A stretch of DNA of 64,000 nt from Dipylidium caninum (lineage: Eukaryota > Platyhelminthes > Cestoda > Cyclophyllidea > Dipylidiidae). The stretch lies in the NCBI GenBank assembly GCA_017562135.1, contig QEYB01000026.1:1-64000 (forward strand). Direction: 5' to 3'. Below are positions 25,863 through 38,166 of the stretch, piece after piece. The notes below the pieces were generated by a model, which did not search any database, was not told the origin of the DNA, and saw only the letters and a program-made list of their open reading frames with translations. Made by a program: the position numbers and the translations under genes. How positions within the stretch are numbered: the first letter of the stretch is position 1; each line of letters opens with the position of its first letter.

Positions 25863-26422
25863 ATGCATCGAAGAGTGCCTTTTTTCATTCAACGGACAAT
25901 TAAAGCTTTTCGTAATTTTTCCACAGATGGCGGGCGAGAAGGTTAGTTGAAGAATTGCTTACACAGACGTAACTAAGGTTACCAACTTAAGTGCCTGTCC
26001 GAAGCAGTCAAGAGTAGGGACTATGCGGCGATTGAAAAGATAATTGTGGAACAGGTTGGCTGATACCTGAGAATATTGCTTCCTGTGTAGGACCCTTATG
26101 AGGTTCGTCGTGTCAAAATGCCATTATATACATCGGAGGACGAGCCTAATATTATAGCTTCGACTTCTAATACGCGACTCATTGGCTGCCTCTGTAAGTA
26201 AAGCTACGGCATGTACATCTTTAATCTAAGTGAAAACCCGGGACGCAAAGCTTCTTAGACTTAAAGTCACAACTTGATATTGTTACTATTGTAGGTGAAC
26301 CAGAGGCAGACGCTATTAACTGGATGGAAATAACAAAAGAGAGGCCCTCTAAATGCTACTGCGGACACTGGTTTAAACTTGTCGATTTTGAGGATTATCT
26401 TTCATCAACTATTTCTAAATAG
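25863..26422 (+). CDS. COX5B: Cytochrome c oxidase subunit 5B, mitochondrial precursor
   Basis: Zinc-binding matrix-side subunit of respiratory complex IV. Four exons, 25863-25941, 25978-26054, 26091-26193 and 26295-26422, encode 128 residues (human precursor 129). The first two introns are both exactly 36 nt. The N-terminus is a typical import presequence: rich in Arg, without acidic residues, ending RNFST. The DPYEV motif matches human DPYNV, followed by IIASTSNTRLIGCLC and PSKCYCGHWFKLV. The last pair of zinc ligands is spaced Cys-x-Cys rather than the Cys-x2-Cys of the human protein. A shorter model starting at the ATG at 25927 also splices in frame, but it would lack an import signal and is disfavoured. 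Gene lies 0.7 kb downstream of SIRT1 on the same strand. Confidence 0.93.
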
Positions 26423-27079
26423 ATAACACCATCTATGTTTATAAACCTTGAGATTAAGCTTTTTTTGTACTTTCGTTCGATTTATGTGTGTATATAGCAA
26501 TGTTCGACAATCGTTCTGGTTTAAGCCTTGCTGTTATTGAAGCCCTGTAGTTAAAGTCTACCTTCTCCGATCACTGCTCCAATTTTATTGGTGACTAATG
26601 GCCATTTGTGTCGAATGTATGGTTTTTTGCGACTCAAATTGTTTTTGAATTCATAGGTAGGAATCGAATTAGTTTTTACTATGTTTAAGCCATTTTATAA
26701 GCCGGCTTGTTTAACAGTCATGCCCTTTTTTCCTTTGAGGCCTGACTCATATTTAGTCCTATTTGTACCGCTTTATTGCCAATTCTTTTCGGTATCATTA
26801 GACGGTGGTGGTATATTAGCAGCGCATCACGGCCGATATCTTTGGAAATATCAGTCCCAGTGTTATATTTTCACATTTAGTAGGAGTTATTTGCATACCA
26901 TATTGTAAATCTTTCAATTTAAATCGGTTTCATTCTGATGTGAATCACTGGGTGATGGAATAAGGGCTTTACGGAAAAATCTGTGATAAAGGTGTTAAAG
27001 GTCTGTTTTTATTGCGTTGGAAATTATCTTACGCATATTTAATATAAGTAGAAAGCAAAAAGCGCAGTTTATGCATTAT
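26423..27079. other. Spacer after COX5B
   Basis: T-rich sequence with no recognised coding exon. It probably contains the COX5B 3' untranslated region and the outer flank of the mariner remnant. Confidence 0.4.
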
Positions 27080-27850
27080 CGGACAATTCCATTGGGATCT
27101 ACGACTTTCTGCCAAAGATTGGATAAGTCACGTGCTTTTTTGAAAAAAACCATTGTTTTTAGAGCTTATAAACCATTCAAAGTCATTTACTGTGATTTTA
27201 CTTTTGAACTCTTAATAATAAATTGGGGAAATATCGGGTGAATATAAAGGATATGGAAAGTTCTATATTGTCTAGAAGTTAGTTTGTCATCAGTGGACCC
27301 CTCCGCTGTTATATTTCCGTCTGGTTGCAAGCAGTAACAGTGGACCACATCGTGGTTATTGAAATTTTTGTTTTTTGATGAAATAGCGGATCACGAAATT
27401 GGCCTGAGGGCGTATTCTTATCTATCCATTTGGTCGATCGTTTTCCATTTTCATACAAAATCCACTTTTTATCACAAATTGTGATTTGGTGCAAAAACAT
27501 CTGCAATCGTGAATGCGAAGCGACGATGTGGGCATTTGCACTCGATCATCTGCAGTTGTGGCACTGGGTTCGGCTGTCACATATGAATGCCTTTTTTTAT
27601 CAGTTGCATGCAGACTTTTTAACACAACTCTGCGGATGACAAGTTCCTAGTTGAGATCCAAGTTCACGGGTGGTTTCGTGTGTATCCGAATTCACAGTCT
27701 TCAGTAATCCTCCGTTATCGACATTGTGGGTAATCTCACTCGGGGGCGTTGACGCTATTCAACTTGCCAAAAGGAAATTGTTAAAACCAATTCCGAGCAC
27801 TTTTTCATCAGGGACTTCATTGTCGAATGGCCGATTATTATTTTTCAAAG
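27080..27850 (-). mobile_element. Decayed mariner-family transposon
   Basis: Minus-strand translation in three frames gives fragments of a mariner transposase in the correct order. They are RPFDNEV (near 27800-27840), TRELGSQLG (near 27660-27690), the block CDKKWILYENGKRS then KWIDKN and HQKTK (27350-27480), DGNITAE (near 27290), HPIFP (near 27230), and the C-terminal LWQKVVDPNG (near 27095-27130). The first catalytic Asp is kept in CDKKW. The stretch that should hold the second catalytic Asp (the HDNARPH region) is missing through an internal deletion, and stops and frameshifts interrupt the rest. The copy is therefore dead. Terminal inverted repeats were not located, so the outer limits are approximate. 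Confidence 0.8.
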
Positions 27851-30774
27851 GTAAAGTTGCGCTATGATTCAATTTGCCCTTGTATATGAAAAGTAGATTT
27901 AATTCGCGTTCTAATTTCATTGGACTTTGGTGAAAAAAAAGTACGTATAAGGTATAAACACCGAAAAGTAGTGAGAAATGAGTAGGAATGATACCTTTGA
28001 AGATTATAGACAAAAGTGTCGGGCGCACAAATTGATGTACACTCAGTTGTAGCTGAAGAAGAACGTCCGTTTCATAGTTCCCAAAGGGGTGTTTAATGAA
28101 CCGTTTACACTATGAAGCCGCGACATGTCAGCCTATAAGTTCGCGTGTATTCCTTATGTTCATGCGTTTTGGCCATTTATTTTGTTTTAACTGGTAAGTT
28201 TTCTTAAGTCGTTTAAGTGTTGTCACTACTCAAGGTTAGTTAGATACCTACCGATATAAAGCTATTAAAATGACACAGACCTGTCATCCAATTAGAGGAG
28301 GGTAATTTTACTAGCCTTTGTGTTTGTTGCTAACTCTAGCTCGTTCGGAAGATTCAGCACCGCGCTGATCACATCAGGCAACGAATCCATTCAAGGTGGA
28401 GTCAGACTTCGTTTGCCTGGGGTATAGGTAAATTTGTAGGATAGGTATCTTTACTTTGGGTTGTAACGCATGGTCCTGCTATAAGGAAGTGTTTATGATG
28501 CCTCTGGTCTGTAGCTCGTCAGAATTAGCCAAGAAACTACATAATAGTCAGATCTCGGTACCAGTGATCTCAATGGTCGTTATTTATTTGTTTCCACTTA
28601 CTTCTAGGTGGAAGCATATAATAAATGGCATGGAAAAATTCCGTCAGTAGTGGGAGCCGTTTTTTTCGCGGCAACATAATCAGTTTTTCCACCCTTTACT
28701 ATGCCATTTGCCCTGGTCCTATCACTTATGCAAACTGAGTGGAACTATCCTGTAACCCAAGTTGGGTGTCAAAGTACCTAACGAAGGGTAACGGTATCCA
28801 CGCAAAACTTCATCCTTATGATCTAGTTGGTGACTGGTACATATATCATTGATATCGTCCAGAGAGGTAAGGTACTTATTACGCAGTCATTGTTTCTCCT
28901 AATACTTTATCCGTAGTCCCGGTAGCAGTTGCTTCACCTACGAACAGTGTTGGTGAATTTTATATATAATCCAAGACCGGGTTTTCTACGAGAGCTTTCC
29001 TACATCTCAACTACCTGATTGTGGAGAGTGGTAAAAATTACTCTGGCATCTGCATCATTTAGTGGGAAATACTTTTACTGTTTTACCTGTTAATGTAGAC
29101 AAAAAGACCTCATCATCAAGATTAGTGGTGTTCGTAAAGTTTGAATGCTAAGCCGTGATTGTAGGTCCCAAAAACAATGTCCAAAGGTAAAACTATGAGG
29201 AGAATTCTTGGATAACCTCTATCAAAAGAGCTAAAGCAACGAAAACACCAGTACGCAGTGCCCTGATTTTGGCCTTACTCCTGGATAACGTGACGACTTA
29301 TGTTGAGACCCTAATGCAGTGACATATCGGTCACAAAAACCTTGATGTAACTAGTGGACATTTTTTGAAATACAGTCTGTGCTCGAGTTGATAACTTTCT
29401 TAGAATAAAAGTGCATAATGTGAACGCCATTTCCAAGCTATCAATAACAGACTTCATGAGACTAGGACATCTTATGGGGTCTTTTTAGAAAAATAGTGGA
29501 CCCAACCGAATCGCTGTGTTCTAAGGTGACAGAACATCGAAATGGTGACGGGCGTCAACTTGACTAACAGATATCCGATACCCACCCCTCGTTAGTTCGA
29601 AGGGGTAGTTTGTTTCCCTAAGGAATACTGTATTTTAACGTAACGAAGCACAATTTTATATAACATCGCTTTCGTTAAACAAGATAAAAAGGGGCCGCGT
29701 TTTTACATTTAATCGGGAGTAATAATTAAAGCCGAAAAAATGTATAGCCTGGGGTAGCGGAATTGTCTGTTTCTCTAACCCCTATAGGAGATATAAAAGG
29801 GGGCCTTCCTTTAAAATTCTATTTTCAATTTCCAAAAGCCAACCGGTGATGTGATGGCCGCGAGTACCATACGAATAAATACCATTCTATCAAAGATCCC
29901 GCTTAAGCTTCACGAGGAACGACTTGTGCCCTCATTATTTAATGTTGACCAGGGTCGCGGGTTTTCCCAAGCTATTTTGAACTTAGAAGTAGGTCATTCG
30001 AAATTATAATAGCCAATTGAAAAAGTAAGCCAAAATGATTAAAGTGAAAAATGAGACCCTAAATCACATACTAATGTCAATAACGAGTTCATCTGAGTGA
30101 CATGCTATAGAGATTCCTCCCAAAGAATGAAAGGAAGCGCAAATAGTTAACTGTATGTACTTCCTTTGATTGTTTCCACTACGTCTTCCAACTTGCGAGA
30201 TCGGTGCGGAATGGCTGCGCGAAGGCTGTAAGTGAAGACCCGTAAGGAATAAATGAGATAAAGTTTGGAGAGTTTTAAAAAAGGAAAAAAAATTATGCTC
30301 GTTAGCACCGATTGCTGCAGCTTGATATTCGCAATTATTGTAGATATTTAATTTACTGGTTCATTTTGTGCATCAAATATATTAGCAAATGAATTTATAT
30401 CGCGTTACGAATTTCGAATGTCAAATAAATCAGATGGACAACACGGAGAAGTATTCTAACAGCCCTCTGTGTTTCATTAAAAGTTTCTATGCCGCGTTTC
30501 AATAGCGTGCGCGGGTGATTGATTAGTCGTATAATAATGTTATGGAGCAATACGCTGATATTAACAAAACTCTAATCTTGTATGCGCTTTGTATGAGGCA
30601 CCGTTAGTCATTTTTATCAGTGTATTCGCTTTCATCTTAGTAAAGTCTTGTAACATATGAAGGAATTTTTATAAGCGTTTTGTGCTAATTGATTTTTTGT
30701 TTAGTTCCGTGCTTGCTTTTAATTTGACCAATCAACTCCTGGCTAACAGCAGCGACGACATTAACCCTTTTGAG
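27851..30774. other. Gene-free spacer before TNPO3
   Basis: About 2.9 kb, AT-rich, with only short frames (for example 28456-28650) that resemble no family. The final stretch holds a pyrimidine-rich acceptor-like site ending at 30704 (TTTTTTGTTTAG), 70 bases before the TNPO3 start, consistent with a 5' untranslated intron or trans-splice site. Confidence 0.45.
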
Positions 30775-33700
30775 ATGCTAGGAGGCGGTGTGCCCACGCT
30801 TAATAATGTCCTGCAGGCAATTGATGCCTTGTATGTGAACCCCGAAAATTCTGTTAAAGAAAGCGCTTCAAAATGGCTGTGTGAATTTCAAAAATCGGTA
30901 ATCTAACTTTCCTATATTTACGAATATAGCTATATGCTTGGGAAATTGCTGATCAGTTGCTTTATCTTGAACGGGATTTAAGTTCTAGTTATTTCGGGGC
31001 TCAAACCATGCGTATAAAGGTATATTTCCTTGATTGTGTTACGCGCTTTAGATCCAGATATACTTCACCGAACTGCCAACTAACGCTCAAAGTGTATGTT
31101 GAACCGTCCGTTAGTTTTATTCCTCTACAGGCACTGAAGAACTCTCTCTTAAATCATGTTAGAAAACTCACAAGTGATACACACAGTTCCATTGCAAACC
31201 AGCTGTGTCTTGCAGTTGCAGATCTGTTTTGTCAGATGGTACAGTGGGATGATGGTATTTCCGACATCGTTAAAGCGTAAGTTACTGTACCTAATGACAC
31301 CTTAGGTTATCAACATCTGAAGTTACTTCTATATATCTTATTGATGTTTTGAAGTTTATTTCTGAGGAGGTTAGTGAAACCCGTCTAATGACGTTGTGTG
31401 TTAGATGAACTCAAAAGCTCTTCGTCTCGGGTTGAATCGAAGACGCGCCTTACAAGCACATTTAGAGTCACAGAAAGGTCTTGTTCTTGATTTTCTCGTG
31501 AGTTGTTTTCTATGATATTTCTTATAACCATTTTATTTCTGTTTTGTACAAACGAATTTTAGTCTTACAAAGTGAAAGATGCGGATCCCCAAACTCTTGC
31601 GCGGATATTTAGTTGTCTTGCTAGTTGGTGGGATTACACTGGCATCATGAAGGATAGAGACGTTCGTGTATCACCTCTCCTCGAAGGGGCTTTTTACATA
31701 CTTCAGCATCCCGAAAATTATCCTGAACCTACTTATAACGCCTCCATGGAATGGATTTTGGCCCTATTATTTTGTTGTCCCGTATGTGGTTTTTTGATCT
31801 TGTAATTTGAAAGTACGAGGTAAAATGTTTTCAATACTGTGAACTATTGTAGAATTCAGATTTGCCTATTTAACTTTACTTTTTCGTCGTCAATATTGCA
31901 CAGTGTCGTTAAGGGCTTTCTGCTTTTTCGTTTACAGACGGTTTCGGGGTATCGAGGTGAACTGTTAACGTTATTGCAGACCAACATATACAGTCTTTAT
32001 ACCGTTTTGCAACAATGTTCCCTCCAAGCGTCAAAAGCGGCTGAAAACAGCATGATTGACTGTTCAGTATATGTTGATCGAGTTTCTAGTATTGCTCAGA
32101 TTTTTGGCTCACTCGCACGTACTGTACGTTCGGCACTTGTGTCGAAACCGACCCCGCCTGGTTCCGGTGAACCAGGTGATTTGCGTACCCTCGATTGCGT
32201 CCTCGCAGTGCTGGAGTCTCCGGCTCCTACTGGTTGTCGAGCTACCGCTTTGCACACCTTCTATGCACTTCAATCGCTCGCAGATGATGCGGCTTGGGTA
32301 GTCAATTTTATCAAATTAACTCTCAGCCACTTCCTTTCCTAAAGATGCCATCCCTTCGTGTTAGCGTCACAACTCTTTGGGTACATCACCAGGCCGTCAG
32401 AGTCCTTCTGTGTCTTCGGTCGGCGACACGATCTCAAGTGCTTCTCGACCAGTTACTGCCCTTCTAATCCCATACTTCACCCGCGTTGTTGTAGCACTGA
32501 CACGCTACTGCCCCAGCAATACGGAAGACCTTGAATCAGCTGAAGATCTCCGTTCGTTTCGCGAAGAAGCTCACAGTCTAATGCAGGATATTGTAGATCT
32601 AGTTGGCGCTGACACAATTTTCATTGAGGTAGCAGTCTTGACTTTTCATGCTTGTGCTAGTGATATAAGCAAAAATAACGGTAATTTTGTTGTATGCATG
32701 CTGAAGAACAGCTACGCCGGTTAGCAAATCGCTGTACTACAAAATGATGAAGGTTTATTCAGATCCGAAATCTTTAATCGTTTTACTGTAATGCCTATTA
32801 AAGTCTATGGCTTTGTCATATGCTATTTTCATATGTTTTAATTTTCGCATTCCTATTGTCTACATTTTATTTTACAGCTATTCCACGCTTTTTTAGTTAT
32901 ACAATCACATTAGCCGTTTGCAAGAAATGGACAAGGCGGGCACAGCAATCAATGTTTTTCGAGAGGCGGAAGCCTGTTTGTTCATGTTGACTACCGTGGC
33001 AAAACGCCTCTCACCGCACGATCCTGAAGGACGCATTGCTTCACTAGTTTCCACCCTTGTGCTTCCCGGTTTGGCGGCCATGCCTCCACCTCCTCTTCAA
33101 GAAGTCGGGTGTATTCTCTACGCCGAGCTTTCACACTGGGTCGCTTGTCATCCCGATATCCGTCGGCAAATTGTCGAACAATTAATTCAAATTACCGAGA
33201 GGGCGGCAGGCGTGTCTGCTGCTCAACTGCAGGTAAGACGATATATTTGCAGTCTCGTCTCTTATGCTTTTGGTCTACAAATTTTCCAACTTGTTTCTAC
33301 TGTAATGTACTTTATCGGTTAATATAAACGCATTCCTTTGATTTTCTCCAGCCCGGCCAAAAGCAAGCAGTCAGTGCTGCGATTTCGGCTCTGGGTCGAC
33401 TTTGTTCAGTACACCGCTTTCATCCGGTAGCTGTGATTAATGCTTCATCTAATGGCGGAATAGCAGCAACAACATTATTGGAAGAGCACTGGAAAGATAT
33501 AGCCTTCAGAGTGGTCAATTCATTGCCTCGGCTGGCATGGGCACCGGTACAGGGAGTCATCGACTTCTTTGAGGGTATCTGTCGAGGTCTCATGGCCTCC
33601 ATTGCCTACTCACCCCAGGACAGTTTTCCCACTGACCCCCGGCCCGCCCGTGCCATTCTACCCGAACGTTTGGCACAGCTAGTTTCCGTTAGCGTTCAAT

Positions 33701-35449
33701 GTATTTCAAAAGTAACTTTGTAACTGCTATCTTCCTCTGGTGAGTCAATGTGGTCTTCAACACCTCAGTTTTTTTTAGCTAATAGAACAAAACCAGCCAA
33801 TAGAATTTGTCGACGCTTTGTCGGATCCCTGTGTTTGGTTGGACTATTTGGCTACAATCTTTCGCTCGCTACAAAACTTCCTCCCACGTCTCGACGACGC
33901 CTATCGGCGTAGTCGGCTTAGCAGTATTTCTACTGACGAAGTGCAACAGCAGCGTCAGGCCGAGGTAAACAGTTTGGCAAATTCGGCTCAAGCTTGTCTG
34001 GACGGTTGTCTCCGTGTCGTTACAGACATGGTGTGGCCTGTTATTGGTCAGGTCCTTGAACACTACAGCACCAAAATGCGTCCTATGGAGCGGTGCTGCC
34101 GTGTTATCCGCTTCATGGTTCGTTCCTTCTCCGTCAACCTCCGTGACATCCTCCCAGATATTGCCAATAAGGTGCATTTTTAGTAAGCCAGATGCACACA
34201 CTTCTTCTCTTGCCACGCCATTGCATTGCTTCGTACTCCTACTTCAGTTGGTTCAAGCCTTTCAACGGAAAAACCATTCGTGCTTTCTTTATCTCGCTGG
34301 CGTTTTGGTTGACGTTTTCGGCGACCTTCCCGACTGTCGACCAGGTCTTGTTGGCCTCTTCGAAGTAATATTTTTGGATATTTTATGACTAACAATCTCA
34401 TCACCTTCGTCAATACCATTCTGTAGTTCAAATAAGTAAATGTAGCACATTTTGTTTATTCCACACTTTGAAATATTATTGGGCTATGTAAGGTAGCTTG
34501 ACTCAATTTCCGGATGTTTAATGCAGCCATCCTATAAATTTTGAGAATCAGAAGCTCGACCGCTCTTTTGAAGGCCTTGGCTCCGCCTACTCTCGCGTCT
34601 CTAAGCTTCAACCTGGCAGAGCAGCCGCACACAATTGAGGACTTCTATCGCCTTTGTGTGCGCCTCGTGCAGCACTGCGCGGGCACATTCCTTGCCAGTC
34701 CCAACGTGGACCTTTACACTCTACTTGATACTGCTCTGAAGTCCCTCGACCTTCTCACCCTTGCGGCAGCCGGGTCCGGCCACACAGATTTGAGCACCAG
34801 CCAAAACGTTGGCAACGGCAACGGGACGGGTGACGCTAAAGACACCGCTTTTGCCAGCAACGCGGCAGCGAGGTTTCTCCTGGAGGTTCTTATTTTTACC
34901 ACTGATGCATCCGAGGACAGCCCAACAACAGTTGTCGCCGCTACTGACGTTAATTTACTACCTCAGCCCACTTGTGAGGGTAGCCTGGGCGCAAGGCGTC
35001 TCCTCTTTTGGCTCCTCAAGCCTGCGCAGATGTGCGGTGGTCAACGCCTCACCACTTCATGTATCCATAGCTGTTGTATGGGCCTCCCGGATGACCGATT
35101 TCCCGAAATGGCGGATCTACTCTACCGCCTTAAGATCGTCATGCCCCGAGAGGTGAGTGTAGACACTACTGACCTAGATAATTCAAATTACTTCCTTGTA
35201 GATCTTCGGCAGGTGGATAGATTGTGCTTTGGCAAATCTCCCCGCAACGCGAGCTGACGGACTAGTCCAGGCGACAGCGGAACAAGTTGCTGAATTCAAG
35301 AACTCTATTATGAAGTAAGCTAGTCTGTTGGTATGTGCTGCTGCACATCCAGTCTGTATGACATACATACTGTTCCTTCTTGTTCCAGCGCTTCTCGCTC
35401 GAGTGGAATTACTCACGCTTTGGATGCATTTGTAGTACTTTTCCGCTGA
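30775..35449 (+). CDS. TNPO3: Transportin-3 (importin-beta family), complete
   Basis: Nuclear import receptor for SR-type splicing factors (family knowledge). Sixteen phase-matched exons: 30775-30897, 30930-31019, 31052-31093, 31131-31276, 31306-31369, 31405-31497, 31563-31781, 31938-32297, 32365-32628, 32897-33232, 33352-33711, 33779-34171, 34248-34364, 34574-35152, 35202-35314 and 35389-35449. They encode 1119 residues (human 923). The start aligns as MLGGGVPTLNNVLQAIDALY against human MEGAKPTLQLVYQAVQALY. Other anchors: AWEIADQLL, FGAQTMRIK, ELPTNAQS, LRLGLNRRR, MERCCRVIRFMVR, HSCFLYLAGVLVD, and the C-terminal VLFR matching human RLFR. Five of the first six introns are 29, 32, 32, 35 or 37 nt. 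Extra length lies mainly in loops, for example a Gly/Asn-rich insert around 34790-34830. Confidence 0.95.
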
Positions 35450-35538
35450 CATTCGAGTTCTGACCAATCCATTTGCTATTCTTACCTTTTCTATAAGAAG
35501 ACAGCCTGACCCTCCAGCTATTTACATTTTATGATGTC

Positions 35539-35544
35539 AATAAA
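35539..35544 (+). terminator. AATAAA polyadenylation signal of TNPO3
   Basis: A canonical AATAAA lies 90 bases after the TNPO3 stop. It falls in the short convergent gap before the COX18 3' end, so the two transcripts end close together or overlap. Confidence 0.55.
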
Positions 35545-35735
35545 GTATATCAATAATTGTACAAAGTGTACCTTCACGTTAGCACTTTGTTTCTTTACAC
35601 TGGAGATAAGATTCAAGCAGGACAGGTCGTCGCCTCAAATTAGTACAAATCTGACAAGGCACTGCTCAGCTGCAAGTGTTGTAGCAGCCTTATTCACCGA
35701 TAGTCGCGACTATGTCAAAAAAACCGAGGATATTT

Positions 35736-37015
35736 TCAATTATTGAGCCAACGGATGAAAGGATATTGGCGCTTGGCTATAGACCAGAGAGCCAGATAGG
35801 GGTGCTTCGCGTCCAAAGGTGTTCTGATACCCAGCCAGATTCGAACGCGATTGTTAAGGTGAAGAAGATGTAATATCAACTGGTGCGATGCCGATGTGCA
35901 CCAGAAAACTACGAGAGCCTAGAGAACAATGTGTCAAGTCAGTGGATAGGGTTCTTCTGTTGAACAAGTACTGAGGTTCAGGACTTACATAGGGTGCGAA
36001 AAGAGAAACAATAGTAATGAAGGAAGAGCCTAGGAGGCCGACTCCGCGGGCGAACTTTAGCTGCCATGGTAGCCGCGCTGGGGGAGTGGATACGACTATA
36101 TCCGCACGTGTAGTTGTGCTGTTGGAAGTCATCATCTTCGTCATATTCAACCTATAGACACGCCGCAGATGACCAAGTTCTACATTGAAAGCCGTCACAA
36201 GAGCGGTTGTGATAACAAGACAGAGCGATGAGGTAGGAGAAACTAATCCTTCTGTGACAAATTCAGGGATCGTCGGGGGCCAATCTGTCATTTGGAAGGA
36301 AGCAGGTCTATTTTGAGGAAACGGACATGCCGGCACAATGTCAGACTTAACAAACATTTTAAGCGGTTCAAAACTAAAAAGGCTTACACACGAAAGGGGT
36401 AATCTGCATTCCACAGGCATTTCTTAGTCCGAAGGTTGCAGTCATCCAAACAGGCAACTGAACCATGGCGAAAGCAGCGGATTTCAAGGGGTGACAATGC
36501 AAGTTGCGGCACTTTTCAGCAAACATTCTCTTCAGCTTAAAAAAATTATTTAAGTTAACTTCTTCGCCAAGATCAAGATTACGAACCAATAGGTTCAACA
36601 ACCAATTATTTGTGAAGATTGCTATCAGGTCGAAAAAATCATGGGAATGTACCAAAGACTGTTGAAGCCTCGCATCAACTTCCCCATCCTTCTGACGAAT
36701 GGAATAATGAGAATTTGCTGTTTCGAGGATGCTCTGACAATAAGCAGTCGCGATAAGAGCCTGATTTTTCTCGCTGAAGGTGTAGAGTGGGGCAACTAAA
36801 GCCGAGCGCAGAATCACCGTTGAAACCACTATAGTGGTGACGTAGGAAGAAAAGTGACCCAAGTCGTGGCACAAGCGCAATCCTTCTGTAACCGCAACCA
36901 TGTGAGGTTGAAGAGGATTAAAGAACTCTGAGATCAACCAAACGGAGAAATTAGAGTAGGGACGCCACGACATCAGGTGAGGTAGTCGACGAAAGAGTAT
37001 GATCTGTGCGAGCAT
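35736..37015 (-). CDS. COX18: COX18, mitochondrial inner-membrane insertase (Oxa1/YidC family)
   Basis: COX18 exports the C-terminal tail of COX2 across the inner mitochondrial membrane during complex IV assembly (family knowledge). Exons 37015-36392, 36345-35989 and 35918-35736 encode 387 residues (human 333). The N-terminus is basic and import-signal-like (FRRLPHLMSWRPYSNFS). Transmembrane segments and motifs follow the family order: TVILRSALVAPLY, HCHPLKSAAFAMVQLPVWM, FGLRNACG, LCLVITTALVTAFNVEL, FITIVSLFAPY, and the last helix ALVVFWCTSASHQLIL matching human IVLYWLCSSFVGLSQ. The last exon is obvious only after splicing; unspliced, the frame reads past the donor and stops at 35854. A 117-nt in-frame stretch (36652-36536) may be an additional intron. 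Confidence 0.9.
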
Positions 37016-38166
37016 TGCTGGGAATTATGGAGTATGGATAGAAAATATGTTCGAAAGCACACGAAAAGCACAATTAAAATCCAATTATACCAAAGTTACC
37101 AATTCGTAGGCCAGTAAATGTAGCATAAGCCGTATTGTGAAAACAGTCCGATACTCCTTGACAAATGGAGCAAGGTTTCGTGAGGCCCGTTATAATGGCG
37201 GCTTGCAATGTTGTTAACTTACTGACCCTGTATTCACCGTATAGATAAACATGGAAATTTTTTGAAACATGCACTAGAATCTATACAACGTTTAACCAAA
37301 GATTAAACTGTCTGGTGGCCAAATGAACCGAGTTAATAATAGATGCAAACATTGGAAACGTAAGCCTGGTCTAGAGTAAAACCTGACATAAGACCCAATG
37401 TAGAAAATTGAAACTTCCATCACTATACGGTCCATCTGGACCGAAGAAATTGTTTAACCGTATAACCATAAATATTGATGTAATGCGAGTTGGAATTCAG
37501 CAAATGAATGGTACAACTTGGGGATGTGTCCGTCTAAGGATTATACAACCAGACAAAAATACTACGACAACACCATGTGCATAGTTGTTAGAGCCCACTG
37601 GGCCTAATTTAGTGCAGCGTCTGAAAAATTGGTGCCTATTGCTGCGTTGTTGAGAAACATCGCCTAATCTCAAAAAGGAGTAAAAAGTGTGGAGGCTCCA
37701 CATACTCATTCTTTATGATCATCTCAAGTGTATCAACATAGGAAGGAACGCTCTGGGCCAGGAATTAATTTTACGATTACAGAGAAACGAGAAATTGTGG
37801 TGAAATCATACGTTCGCTAAGATTTAATTTCGATTTGATTTGACATGATTAGGCTTGTGTTTCACTCAGTAAGATGTATGCGGAGATAAATCCAGTAATT
37901 CCTCAAACTCCTGCAATAAGCAGGGCACGTTGTGGTATCAGCGAGGAATATTTAGCATGAACTGATTATACAAAATCTAAATGACTATGATATAAATTCG
38001 CCAAAACATTTTTAAGATATTAGTTAGTGATTAACAAATTAGTGTAAGTAATTAAATTAATGAATTTGGGGCGATATGTATGTCGAACTATATAATCAAG
38101 GTCGTGCTTTAAACTCACCAAACTGTTACTCTTTGTTACAGCGGTCTTTTGACGACACCTTCAGTC
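37016..38166. promoter_or_regulatory. Divergent spacer between COX18 and the claudin-like gene
   Basis: About 1.1 kb between two oppositely oriented start codons, AT-rich, with no recognised exon. A TTGTTACAG acceptor-like site ends at 38141, 25 bases before the claudin-like start. It could close a 5' untranslated intron or accept a spliced leader. Confidence 0.35.

Noticed and set aside
27017..27241. Plus-strand frame of 74 codons
   Set aside because: It is antisense to the mariner transposase C-terminal remnant.
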